64,000 nt of DNA. It comes from Pelecanus crispus. Taxonomy: Eukaryota > Chordata > Aves > Pelecaniformes > Pelecanidae. Position 1 is the first letter of the stretch. Every line of letters starts with the position of its first letter. Positions 13,091 through 25,000 of the stretch are shown here, in pieces. Where the stretch lies: assembly GCF_030463565.1 (NCBI RefSeq), contig NC_134652.1, positions 5,607,897-5,671,896 on the forward strand, written 5' to 3'. Both the position numbers and the translations under genes were made by a program. The notes under the pieces were generated by a model, which was given only the letters and a program-made list of their open reading frames with translations, had not been told where the DNA came from and did no database searches.

Positions 13091-16000
13091 GCCTGTCCCT
13101 TCGCTTACTGGCAGCGTCGTTCTCTGGCAACGTCGTTCTCTGTGGGTCTGTAAGGTGCTCCCGCTGGTAAAGACCTGGTGTCTGCACCGCTAAAGCCACC
13201 CGGTTTGGGCTTTCTTGAAGGGCTGCGCAAAACTGGTGAATGGGCACAGGCAGTGCAGCCGGCTGGGATAACCCTGGTGTGCTCCTCGCAGTTACTGGTG
13301 GCTTGCACAAAAGCTGACTCTTTGATAAAGATACAAGGCTGCAGTTCTGCTGGTTACCTCGTTGTTCTTTTGTAATTAGTGAGACGCGTAATCCGGTGAG
13401 TTATAAAGTGCTGCTCTGAAATTCTGCTGTGTAAGACTACAGAAGGAGTTAGGACAGATGCAACTTTTCTGTATCGTTTAATCTTGCTGGACGACAGATC
13501 TGCAGTCTCTTCTGCAAATGGTTTTTAGCTGATCTTTACCAAAAGATCTCTTGTCTCTTTGATACGTAGTCATCTCCCACTTTAAGAACAAGACAGAAAA
13601 TAAACAAAGAAGGATTTGTTTTCCCCTTCAATACTTCCTTCTATGCTTTGCTAGGGGAATTAAAGCAATGTCTTCTCTTTTGTTTTTAAGTCATTACATG
13701 GCACGTCTGCTGCTTAATTAGCTAAATAAAAACACCCGACTCAGAGCCTCAGGGAAGATGTGTGAATAACATACTGAACCTCAAAAGCTTCTCTAGTAGA
13801 TAATGTACGTACACATGCAAATCCTTTTTTACATACGTATCCGATAAGATTCAATACAAGTTGAATATATGCATTAAAACTGCTGTACCACATTAGAAAT
13901 ATGTTCCAGTCTTGTTTCTTATCTAAATATTTACTGATCTAGTGTATTTCTACTAAAGAAAAAAAGTTCTTTATATAGTGATGTCACAGCTTGTTTATTT
14001 TATTTTTCTAGTGAGACTGAAAAGGTTACTTTATACAAAAAGTACCTTAAATTCGAATGCCCTGCAGCCTCCTGTAGAATTAAGGTAGGGTGTTGAACAG
14101 AATTGTTTTAGTTCTCTTTGTCTTTTTAATCACTTAATTCACTAAATTGCATTGCTTTTAGTTCAAATTATTGCTTTTATTCACTTCATCACGTCATATA
14201 ATCACTTAAAAATCTGTTAGATGGTACTTTGTCTTGATAGCAGACTTCTTTTAAATTTGTATCACAGTTTTCTTTTTATGAAGACTTTATATGAGAAAGA
14301 TAATAACCTTTTAGAGGAAAAAAAGCTTCAGAAACTGCACATAATCAACAGTTGCTATGTAATTAGAACTGTTAATTCTGATGCGGTTCAATAACCTTAT
14401 GAAAATCTGTGTGGCCACTGATCTTAAGTGCTTAGAAGATCAAGGCCTGATTTCTCTTGGGGTCAGGCAGGCACCTCTGTTCCAGTTGGAATTTTCTGAA
14501 GAGTGGTAGCAAGGAGAAATCGACTTAATTTCCATGGAAAAGAGTTCAGCCTTGTTTTCCCCAAGACTCAAAGAATAGTACATTGTCTCATACATACAAA
14601 GAAAACATGAAACTATTTTTTTTCCTAACCAAAATATTTTTTTTCCTTCTTGCAATAGCTGCTCTCCATTGGTGAGAAACAAAGAGTACTCATCAGTAAA
14701 ATAATTGTACAAGTGGAAGCAGTGTCTGCAAAACTAGCAACTGATTTTCCTTCACTAGGCTCAAACATAGATCTAGACAGAGTACAAACTATAATGGAAT
14801 CTATGGGATCTAAGTTGTCTCCAGGTGCTCAGCAACTCATGGACATGGTCCGATGTCAGCAGAAAGTAAGTCGTTGTCCTTTTCCATAAATATAAATAGT
14901 ACTGATCTGTGACCTTACCTTCTGTAACAGTTAAGCATGTTCTAAACTGGATTTGTGAAAAGAGATTTTTTTTTTTTTTTTTAACCTCCATTCTGCCATT
15001 TTAATCCTGGTTTAGCTATTGCCACCCTTAAATAAGGAGTGTAGTGAATAAAGATTGTGTACTCAAGGAATCCCTGTGCATACACCAAGTCCAGAGTTAA
15101 GAACTCTGTATCATCATCATTTTAAACTTCACTGCCACGCTACTCTCCTTTTGTTCATTTCCATTGTCCCTGCTTGTTCGGGATGGTGGGCACGTTCCCT
15201 GTAATGTTTGCGGTGTAGGTGGATGTGCTGGTTTGTGGTTATTAAAAGCGTGTCACCTTCAGCTAAAGGGAATGTGCTCTTACAGAGTGTTTATTTGATT
15301 TGACAAGATAATCATAGAATCGTAGAATCGTTTAGGTTGGAAAAGACCTTTAAGATCATCCAGTCCAACCATTAACCTAACACTACCAAGTCCACCACTA
15401 AACCAATTAAGGGTAGAGTAGTAATTTCATGTTTCCTGGCTTGGTGGCTGGATTATTTTTTAATGAAAGTGAAAACTAGGAATCGACACATAATATGTAC
15501 AAATTAACACGTAATAGGTACAGGGAAAATCTTTTCCTGTGCTTTTCCCTAAGAATATAATTCAGAACTACTCCTAAAATCTTTATATCACTCTAGTAGA
15601 ATGCTGAGTTATGAAGTAGCTATTGTTATTATTGTATAATTTCCAGTCTATTTTAATACTTAAATATTAATTGTATTGTTTTTCTTCCCATCAGAACAGT
15701 TTACCTTTTGGAGACAAACTTAACTGGATCTTTGGGAAAAATTCAGACTTTGGAGGTGACCATGCAACAGATGGATTGTGCAGTGCAGCTGTTCAGACAT
15801 CACTAGATCAATCAGCCAGTGAACCTTTGCCTGTTAAAAATCATTTAACAAGTGAAACAGTGTGTGAAGACTTAAGTCGTGATGTGAACACGCAGGTACC
15901 TGAAGGAGGGAATACTTCTGATTCTGAAAGGTTTTCTACCCAGCAAAATACAGTTGACCTCAGAAATTATTTTAAAGTCACGGGACCTTTGCGTATGCAG

Positions 16001-17398
16001 GAACAAGCAAGTGAAACTCCAAATGTAGCTAATCCGCAGGTGCTTCTTCCTTTTCTTCAAAACTTATGTAGTCAAGTAAATCATCTTCGGCTAAAAGATG
16101 GCAATAGGCGTTTTGGTAAAAATGCAGTGACTAAAGAGGAAGGTGTTCAGTGTGTTGGGTAAGTTAAATTTGGTACATTAAAGTAGTAGTTTGGCTGTAT
16201 TTATTGACAAGTTTAAAAAATAAAATACATAATGTAAGCATTTTATTCTCATTAACAGCAGTAGTGAATCTTAAAATATGTGGTTTTGAAGGCTGTGTGG
16301 CAATGAACATGATTGCAATTAATTTTTCAGATGAGCCGCTTGAATATAGGAGTTTTTTTCAGAAGAAATTGCAACATCATTTGTTGTTACTAAACTGTTT
16401 GTGTCTTTTGCCTCTATTTAATCTTTTGTGATTAAAAAAAAAAGTATGGCCTTTCTGCAATTCCATATACATTTAGTTTGCCTTTCTCACCTGTTACTAC
16501 ATTTTTGTTTTAACTACGACCACCTCCTAAATTCTCATCTCTTCCTTTTTTCACCCTATGTGCCACGATCTTTCTGCTGTACTTAGTGTGCTCATCCCAC
16601 TGATCTTTCCTGTCTGTCTTCATTTGTTGGCATTTACAGTGCAAACTTTACAGTAGTAGTAGTGTACCTAGTTTGATACCTAAGGAAAAATAATGGAAAT
16701 GGTGAGATGTAGCAATCAGTGTTCTTCTAATAGAGCCTGAATATCTCCAGCTCCTGGGAAAGTGCAGTATTTTTAAAGAATGTAGGTGCAAAAAAAGAAT
16801 TGCATAGTTTGTGTAACTCTTGAAACACTTTAGCTGAGAAGAATAAAGCCTGCCATACTGACAGAATTTGTACTCTCTGTATACTGTTGAGTTGTGTGGA
16901 TTTTGTTACACATAACTAAGCTAATGTATAACTGAGCCTTTGAAAAAAAATAAGGTTGAAAGAAGATGACTGTATACCCTAGCTTGTTTATAAAAACAAT
17001 GTGGCAGGCAAGGTATTTCACTTGTGCTAAAAACCTAATACCATCCAAAGTTTATTGTCTAATAAATGAGATTTTACATTTAAAAGAAGTTCAAGTGCCC
17101 ATATCTCTGTCATGGCCCTTGTCATTAAGAAGTAGGTTATACTTATTCTTACATTTGCTCTTTTCACAGAGTAGAACAGCAGCCTATTTGCTCCTATTTG
17201 GAAAAGATGATCTCAAAAAATATGGATCTGATGGAGAAAAAACTAATGGACTATATTGATCGCCAAATCCAGGCTCTTCAGACACATATAGATAATAAAA
17301 TGGTTCTCTTAATGGACTTGGTTCAGAACTCAAAGCCAAACAACGTTTCACAAGCGCACTATGATTCTAACGAGGGGTTCTCTAATGGAGAGAGATAG
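12447..17398 (+). CDS. C10orf88: PAAT (C10orf88), ATPase associated with mitochondrial ABC transporters
   Basis: Exons: 12447-12625, 12791-12963, 13115-13154, 14012-14084, 14659-14865, 15695-16158 and 17170-17398 (stop TAG). The sum is 1365 nt, giving 454 residues, close to the mammalian protein. Recognisable segments include LSEARNMEVYVGEEYCGT, the TIMESMGSKLSPGAQQLMDM block, LLPFLQNLCSQVNHL and the C-terminal ICSYLEK...MEKKLMDYID, which match human C10orf88 as I recall it. Roughly residues 388-432 form a probable coiled coil. Human PAAT is reported to be an ATPase that binds the nucleotide-binding domains of mitochondrial ABC transporters and supports mitochondrial homeostasis. The ATG is the first in frame in the CpG island and has G at +4. 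Exon 3 (40 nt) is the least certain; it is needed because exons 2 and 4 are out of phase without it. The gene is convergent with CUZD1. Confidence 0.92.
13115..13154 (+). CDS. C10orf88: C10orf88 microexon 3 (40 nt)
   Basis: Exon 2 ends in phase 1, while exon 4 needs a phase-2 partner (AG|T GAG). A 40-nt segment with a gcag acceptor and an AAG|GTGCTC donor restores the frame and reads ASFSGNVVLCGSV. This occupies the place of the short variable segment between GTSRG and the YKK block in the human protein. With it the whole gene is an exact multiple of three. The donor is weaker than at the other exons. Confidence 0.65.
15311..15418 (-). repeat. CR1 LINE 3' end, reverse orientation
   Basis: The sequence atcatagaatcgtagaatcg followed by tttaggttggaaaagacctt and tccaaccattaacctaacac is the reverse complement of the CR1 3' terminus. 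It lies in intron 5 of C10orf88. It is little diverged from the copies at 30716 and 24020-24128, so it probably belongs to the same relatively young CR1 group. Confidence 0.9.
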
Positions 17399-17689
17399 AT
17401 GTGTATAGATATAGGACTTCAATGTAAGTACTTTAGGAGCAATTATACTTTACAAAGCTTAGTATTTATGGAGTTATAACTGTAAAGAACCTTATTGTTG
17501 TTGACTTGCATTTTGTTACTGTAATTCTATCCACTATTGTACACAGTTGTTAGTTTTATGAAAGATCTTAAAAAAGTGTGTTTTTTTCCTAAATATAAGA
17601 ATTTTGTATGCCCTTCGTGGCTTATTTATTTAAAGAGCATTGCTAAAAGCCATATGAAACACAGTTTTCCAGTTTCAGTTTGAACTCTA

Positions 17690-17695
17690 AATAAA
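17690..17695 (+). terminator. Polyadenylation signal AATAAA for C10orf88
   Basis: Canonical hexamer 292 nt after the stop codon, followed within 50 nt by a T/GT-rich stretch typical of a cleavage-stimulating downstream element. It would give a short 3' UTR. Confidence 0.65.
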
Positions 17696-18971
17696 CTGAG
17701 TTACAGCTTATCTTTTTACATATGTGTAATCAGGTTGCTTTTTTGTTGTCTTGATTTTTGATGTGTAGCATGTTACCAGTAGAAGAGAATGTGGTTTCTT
17801 TGTGCTTTTGGCTTATTTTAATGGCACTCCTGTTGAAGATGCTTATTGCTCTGTTTGTAAGAGGAAGGGTAGTACTGGCATTGCCTAATTTAGACTGTTT
17901 AAGGGTTCAGGTTTAGAGAGACAGGCTGACTTGAACCCCAGCCTGGGTTCTTTGAAAGCCTTGTTGGCTGTACAGGCACCTAAGTTAGGAACGTAGACTC
18001 CTTAAGTGATATCTAAAACAAGACCATTGTTATACTTTTCCCCTCCTAAATTAATTGAGCCATGCAGGAACAACTAAAATGAATGTATACTTAGCAGACT
18101 TGTATTTATCCATGTTTCATTATCCTAAGAAATCAAAGTACTTCATTCGTGGTTGCTCTCAAGGGGACCTTGTTGCCAGGTAGAATGGGCTGGGGTTGGA
18201 TCTGCTGCGTTTCCCCAACCTTGGGCCAGAGAAGTAGCCTTATTGCATCATATTTACTTTAACCTGTTGGGATCAGTTCTGCTCTCATTTGGGGAGGTAG
18301 AAATGTGACTCCAAGTCCCTCTTTTGTGGATGGTCAAGCTTTATGCTTTGTTCTGTTTATTGCTCTTCGAATTCTGGGGTGCACCATTTAATTTGGACTG
18401 TATAGGGACTTAATGGCAAACCCCTAAATCGGGTGCACAGACATTGCTCTTTTTCTGGGTCTTTAAATGCATTGAGCAAAAGCTGTTGATGGGGAAGCAA
18501 GTGTTGACTGAACAAGCAGCGTAGGCACGTACAATCCAGTATCTTTATCTAGTCTACTTAGTATTTTCTTCTTCTCCAGGAAAACTGATGTCTTTTGAAG
18601 ACTGTCAGATCTTGATGGTAGCAACCCACAGGAGTGGATTTTGAAGAGAGGATAATTTGCTTTGAACAGACATCTTGCAGTTGTCCCTCAGCTTAACTCA
18701 TGCCAGATGCAGTTTCAAAGTGATTTGAAAAGATAAAAAGAGAAATTTTTTTTTTTTAAGAAAAAAGGACGTAAATTGTCTTGTACTTTGCAAGTCACTT
18801 TACACCTGTAAAGTTAGTTTTTAGGTGCTTGCTAAGAAACGCCCTGAGGTAGACACTTGTATTCTTTTTCAACGCAGTGATTTAGGGTACAGTGCTAGGT
18901 TGAAAGGTTTTTTTTAATTACAAAAAAAGTTGAAAGATTTTCCAAGCGTTGTTGTATTTCAAGGCTGTTAT

Positions 18972-18977
18972 TTTATT
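18972..18977 (-). terminator. Polyadenylation signal AATAAA for CUZD1
   Basis: The plus-strand TTTATT reads AATAAA on the minus strand, 92 nt after the CUZD1 stop codon at 19069-19071. It is the first canonical hexamer after that stop. Confidence 0.6.
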
Positions 18978-19068
18978 GATTTTGGTTGGTTTGAGGTTTT
19001 TCCCTCTCCCCTCTTTGGGTGACAAATCTGAATAAAAGTTGACAGTAATTCAAAATATCCTGAAGAAG

Positions 19069-22000
19069 TTAATATGAGCTCTGGATTTTTTGGTAGCCAT
19101 ATCCTGCTTGGCGTTTGTGATATTTTAGTATCACAGCTACCACAGTGATAATATTTGAAATCAAAACCACAAATGAAAGAGTGTAGAAGCTGTATTGTTG
19201 CAGGTTCACGGTTTCTTCAGCATCTGCTTTAGTGAGGGATTCTGTGTAGAGAAGAAAGAAAGTGGGATGTTTAAAGTTTTGAATACCATGTCATTTTGGT
19301 TAAAATTAATTAAACATTGTTTTTCAGATATTTTGGTTCTGAGGAGTTGACCCACAATGATTGCAAATTCTGAATCTGTAGTACCGAAGAGTTGTAAAAA
19401 TTTGTAATAAAACAGTTGTGCAGAAGAGCACATCGCAGCGTGAACAAATTCTTTGGTATTGCTGCAGCCAAGTTTCTGCCAAGCAGTGCTGTCATTATCT
19501 TTAGAATTGGATAGATGTGAGACGTATTGCTGAAGCAAAGCTGGGCAAAAAAGAAACTCGTGGTTCTAACCCTGTCCTTCCTCATTGTTTACTAGCTGGT
19601 CCTTGGTAATGCTCATTATTTTTCTGTAAAGTGTGAAAGATACTATGAGAATATATGTTTTATAATACTTCGAGTGTGATCTATTTGCACTTGACCTTTT
19701 CACATTATAGATGTCCAGTTTCTAGCATATGGATGCAAAGTCTTTCACTATTGAAATAAATGGGAACATGTTTAAAATGCTGCTAGAGTTCAAAGAGATT
19801 AATAATTATTTAAAAAAGGAAGAAAATGTTTATTACTATTAAGAGCATGATTAATGCTAAATACTTCTTCGATCTGACACCTGAAAGCATTTGGTGCAAT
19901 GTGCTTTTCTCCGGTGAAGCTTTGTGCTCAAAAGTTAGAACAATGGGTGTAGTGGGAGTTACAAGCCTTTTAAAATAGCTTTTGCGTATTTTGCAGTCCG
20001 TTCTGCGTTAGTGCTCAGTACTCACCTAGGCCACTGTAGAGCAGACTGCAAATTGTGCTAAAGAGTGTGTCAGATCAGGGCACTAAAGCTTAGTTGTCTC
20101 ATAAACAGCTTTGCAGCTCTAAGATAAAAGCATGGTGCTTTTGATTTCTGCTCCAGTGGTTGTCGTTTTCATATTTTTGTTCTAATAGGCAATACATACA
20201 GTGTGAGGATTTAACCTAGGGTGGAATAAGTATCTATGTTTATCATCTGCCATAACTTTTCTGTAGTGCCAACTAATAAAACTGAGTGAAATTGAGTGGA
20301 CTGTTTGAAGATACGCAGGTTATAACAAAGCTTGACTATGGTTTGGATTGTGCTTTTTAAGTAGTCTGTGGCTTTGAGAAATGAGCCCTTATCCCTATGT
20401 ATGCTTCATCAAAAAAATGTCAGATTTGAAAATCTGAAAGCTCTTGCCATTCATAACTTTTTCTGAATACGTAGTCAGATCCCGTGCTACTTTCGTAACT
20501 GGGAGTGAGCGCTTCTTTTTCTACTTCAAAGAACACGCCTTAATCCAAAATGCCATCAGTCTGTCGGTTCCAAAAGTATGTCTGTCATCTCACAAAACAC
20601 AAACTTCTCTTGATCCTGTTGCTCTGATGCCATGTTAGTTCTGAACTAGTGTAATTCGCTTATTTTGTTAGTGGAATGAAGGTAATGGATTTACACCAAG
20701 GAAGAGCTTAATCAGGTTTGTAATTTAGGTATGCCTCTTACCGGAGTGATCGGCAGACCTGAGGTCTCTCTTCAGGCGGATGGGACCTACTACAGTATTA
20801 GTTTTCCACATGTATGAAGAAATAGCTCTCTTTTGCCTGGAGATACAGCCTTCAGTACAGCGAGAGTTTGCGTTGTTGCTGTCGCAAATTAAAATATCAC
20901 ACTGGAGATAAACTGATGGAGAGCCGTGCAGGAACCTGAAGGCGTTAAATTTGAATCTTCCATAGTGCTCAAGTGGTGGGTAGGTTACTACAGTGTCATC
21001 TTTACTGCAGCTGCAACAGAATTTTTTACAGATCTGTTAAAGTAGTCCACGTAAAATAACCATTCTTGCTAACTACTGCTAACTAACCGCAGCATTTATC
21101 TAGGGCATTAGTTTTACATGTGGGCGTACAATGATGTGCTGCTTTTTCTTCTCCCCAGTGCAATGTAGTGCTTGCTTTTCTTAGCTCTGTTTATGTAATG
21201 CCTTTAAATTTCTAGGAAATACAGCTTCCAACCACAGTCTACTAAAGAAGATAAGTGGAAGAGAGACAAAAATAAAAGAACTATGGTGGACATGTAGGTT
21301 ATATTTCCTCACATATTGGGAGGCAGTCATAAAATAATTTAGGGACTTACCCACTTCTGATTAAGTCATACGTTGGTGATCCAAAGTCAGGTTGCGGAGA
21401 TGCTATACAGGTGTCAACAAACACCAAAAGATTCGGGTCGGTGGAATGAAGGCTGACTTGAGTAAAAAGAGTTTGGTTCAAGTCTACATAATATGGGGAC
21501 TGAAGTACAGGCTTGGAGAATGAAGCCGAGTCATAGAATGTCATGCTAACATTGTATCTTCCCACAGCAGTTACGTTTTGGATTATATTATTTTTTGTTA
21601 CATAAATGATTTCCACGGTTGAATTGTGTTCCATTTTGCATTTCACAATAATCTGTATGCTCTTTTGACGGGTGATAATGTTGCCAGTTGCAGAGAGAGA
21701 GATGATGTTGGTGTAAGTGATGCTGTGACCGTCATCCTGTAAAAGGAATCGTATGAAGTGCTCAGCTGTGATTATATGAGCAGTGCAGTTGAAAGCAATT
21801 GTACTAAAGTTAACAAATCTGCCCAGCTATGCTTATCAGAGGCTCAAAATACCTTTGAAAGGTGAAACGGGTTGCAACCAAAAAACTCTTATCGGACCCT
21901 CCTCCTGTTTTTTCAAAACACTGAACCAACCCATGCAGCAAAAAGGTTAAGGAATACTGCCTGGAGCATGGAAGATACCAAAGCTACGCTTCAGTCACCC

Positions 22001-25000
22001 TTACCAAAACAATGCTATGAGCTAGCTCTTGGGAATCTGCACATCTTAGGGTATTTCCCCTTTCCTTGTGACTGCAGGATAAGTGCCAGCTGCCATCGCT
22101 TGCAGGGAATGTTTAAGGTACATAGCTAACATTGTGCTACTTCTGATAACCTGGGTTGGAGAGGGAATGAAACGTTTGGGGTTAGTTTGTGTGGATTCTC
22201 CTGGACTTCCTTTGAAAGGCTCATTGATCGTCAGGTTCTTAAAGAGGAAAAATGTTCTTTCTACTTCAAGACTGGAAACATGCAGTTGGATGAGGGAAGT
22301 GAAAGTAAATCTGTAGTTAGCTTATTTGCATGCTATTCATACACTGCTTTTACAGGCTCTTGTCATTCATAACCTATGGTTAGCTTCATGTAACTTTTTT
22401 CCCACTTTACCTTTTTAGTTGTTCCACAGCTGGCTAATGGGAAGGAGAAGATCGCTGAATCTGTTATAAATGGACTGCAAGATGGATCATTCAGCTGCAG
22501 GTGAGTTTCATTATAACCAAGGGAGGCCAGATAAGACTTGCTCAGAACAACTTTCATGCTATCTGAAGAGCATGTAAGGAGTGCTGCCATTGAAAGAAAT
22601 TAAAAAAAAAAAAAAAACAAAAAACGTTACCACAAACTGTGCTGTGGTCATTTCTCAGTTGGCCTGGATCCTTGAACCTTGTTGCATGTCTCTTGATGTG
22701 TCAGTCTGCAACGGCTCATGCACGTTTGAGGTCACGCAGAAGTCTGAACAAAATTTCATGCTCGACTTCATGAGTGTTAGATAAGTAAACCCATGTAAAA
22801 CTCATGCTGAAAGTTTAATTTTGAACCCAGGAACACAGAATGAATTGCAGCCTTTATAAAAGGGAACAGGAGTCGAAGTGCTAGTGCAGAATGGTGGGTG
22901 AGGAAATTGATTTATGGCAGACATTGAGGCTTTAGAGGCTCCTTTTCCACCTCAGTTCATGAGAAGATGGGCATGCAAACATATGGAACCAGTAAGGAAA
23001 ATTGTCCAGCTCTGGGGGAAAGGCATACTCTTCGCTGGGTAAAGAACTGGTTGGGTGGCCGAGCCCAGAGAGTAGTGATAAATGGTGTTAAGTCCAGTTG
23101 GCGGCCGGTCACGAGCGGTGTTCCCCAGGGCTCTGTTTTAGGGCCAGTCTTGTTCAATATCTTTATCAATGATCTGGATGAGGGGATCGAGTACACCCTC
23201 AGTAAGTTTGCAGACGACACCAAATTGGGTGGGAGTGTCGATCTGCTCGAGGGTAGGATGGCCCTGCAGAGGGACCTGGACAGACTGGATCGATGGGCCG
23301 TGGCCAACTGTATGAGGTTCAACAAGGCCAAGTGCCGGGTCCTGCACTTGGGTCACAACAACCCCATGCAACGCTACAGGCTTGGGGAGGAGTGGCTGGA
23401 AAGCTGCCTGGCCGAAAAGGACCTGGGGGTGTTAGTAGATAGCCGGCTGAACATGAGCCAGCAGTGTGCCCAGGTGGCCAAGAAGGCCAACAGCATCCTG
23501 GCTTGTATCAGGAATGCTGTGGCCAGCAGGAGCAGGGAGGTGATTGTCCCCCTGTACTCGGCGCTGGTGAGGCCACACCTGGAATACTGTGTCCAGTTTT
23601 GGGCCCCTCACTACAAGAAAGACATTGAGGTGCTGGAGCGTGTTCAGAGGCGGGCAACGAAGCTGGTGAAGGGTCTGGAGAACAAGTCTTATGAGGAGCG
23701 GCTGAGGGAACTGGGGTTGTTTAGCCTGGAAAAGAGGAGGCTGAGGGGAGACCTTATCGCTCTCTACAACTACCTGAAAGGAGGTTGTAGTGAGGTGGGT
23801 GTTGGTCTCTTCTCCCAAGTAGCTAGCGATAGGACAAGAGGAAATGGGCTTAAGCTGCGCCAGGGGAGGTTTAGACTGGAAATTAGGAAAAATTTCTTTA
23901 CGGAAAGGGTGGTCAGGCATTGGAACAGGCTGCCCAGAGAGGTGGTGGAGTCACCATCCCTGGAGGCGTTTAAAAAACGGGTAGATGTGGCACTTCGGGA
24001 TATGGTTTAGTCTGGTCTACCCTTGATTAGTCTAGAGTGGGCTTGGTAGTGTAGGTTAATGGTTGGACTGGATGATCTTAAAGGTCTTTTCCAACCTAGA
24101 TGATTCTATGATTCTATGATTCTATGAAATTACAACGCACCTAAACCCTGTTTGACTAACCAGTGCAGACTATTTTCCTGAGTATCTCAGGGAACAAAAC
24201 CATTTAAACTAACCAGTCAAAAAAAGTTTACATCTCTAGGATGGTAACAATGCCTGCTTTATCCCAAAGAAGGAAAACCTCAGATTTTCAGTGGTGTTGG
24301 CCAGAAAAAGGACCAAAAAGCGAAAGAACAGGCTTTCTTTTGCAGATGGGTCAGGTAATAACCTAGGCTGTGTAGGTGAGACTAATGTGGGGGTTCTCTG
24401 TGTAAAGAGGGTTGATGACTACCAGGTTTTTTTTGATATTTGTAAGGGAAGGGAAGACTCATATGTGAGAATAAGAAACAACATCATCTATTGATGTAGG
24501 AAGCGTACTTACGGTCGGGCTCCACAGGACCTGGCAGCGGAACGCTGGTATACACAGCAGAAAATCCTCTGTAGGAGTTGGCATAGTCTGTAGACAGCAC
24601 AACTGTCATAACATTTGAAGAAGATTCAAATGTCTTCTGAGTGCGACCACATACTTTTCCTATTAAGCCAGTGTTGGTAGTGAGGCCATTGTAGACTGCT
24701 GTGAAGTCAAACTGGCAGTTATGGTCTAGTTCCAGGCTGTAGGCAGAGAAAAAAAAATAATAACAGAGAAATCTGAGTATAGAGAATGTTGCTCGTACTG
24801 GCTAGAGGATCCAGTGCAGATAAAGTGTCTGATGAATTCCAGTTGACTGAAATAAAAGAATGGAGAATAAAAGAATACATAAATAGACATTAAAACCAAA
24901 TAAAATATGGAAAACCCTCAAAGGCAAGAAATGCTTAATAAGAGTGTGCTTCTGCTCCCATTGAAATACCAAATGTTTTGCTATTGCTCTCAACAGAAGC

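Larger units (their letters stand above)
17399..19068. other. Convergent 3' UTRs and spacer between C10orf88 and CUZD1
   Basis: The first ~300 bases are the C10orf88 3' UTR, ending at the AATAAA at 17690. The last ~95 bases are the CUZD1 3' UTR, ending at the minus-strand AATAAA at 18977-18972. The ~1.2 kb between shows no coding or repeat signature that I recognise. Confidence 0.6.

Noticed and set aside
23432-23920. 162-codon minus-strand frame
   Set aside because: Antisense shadow of the CR1 reverse transcriptase frame.
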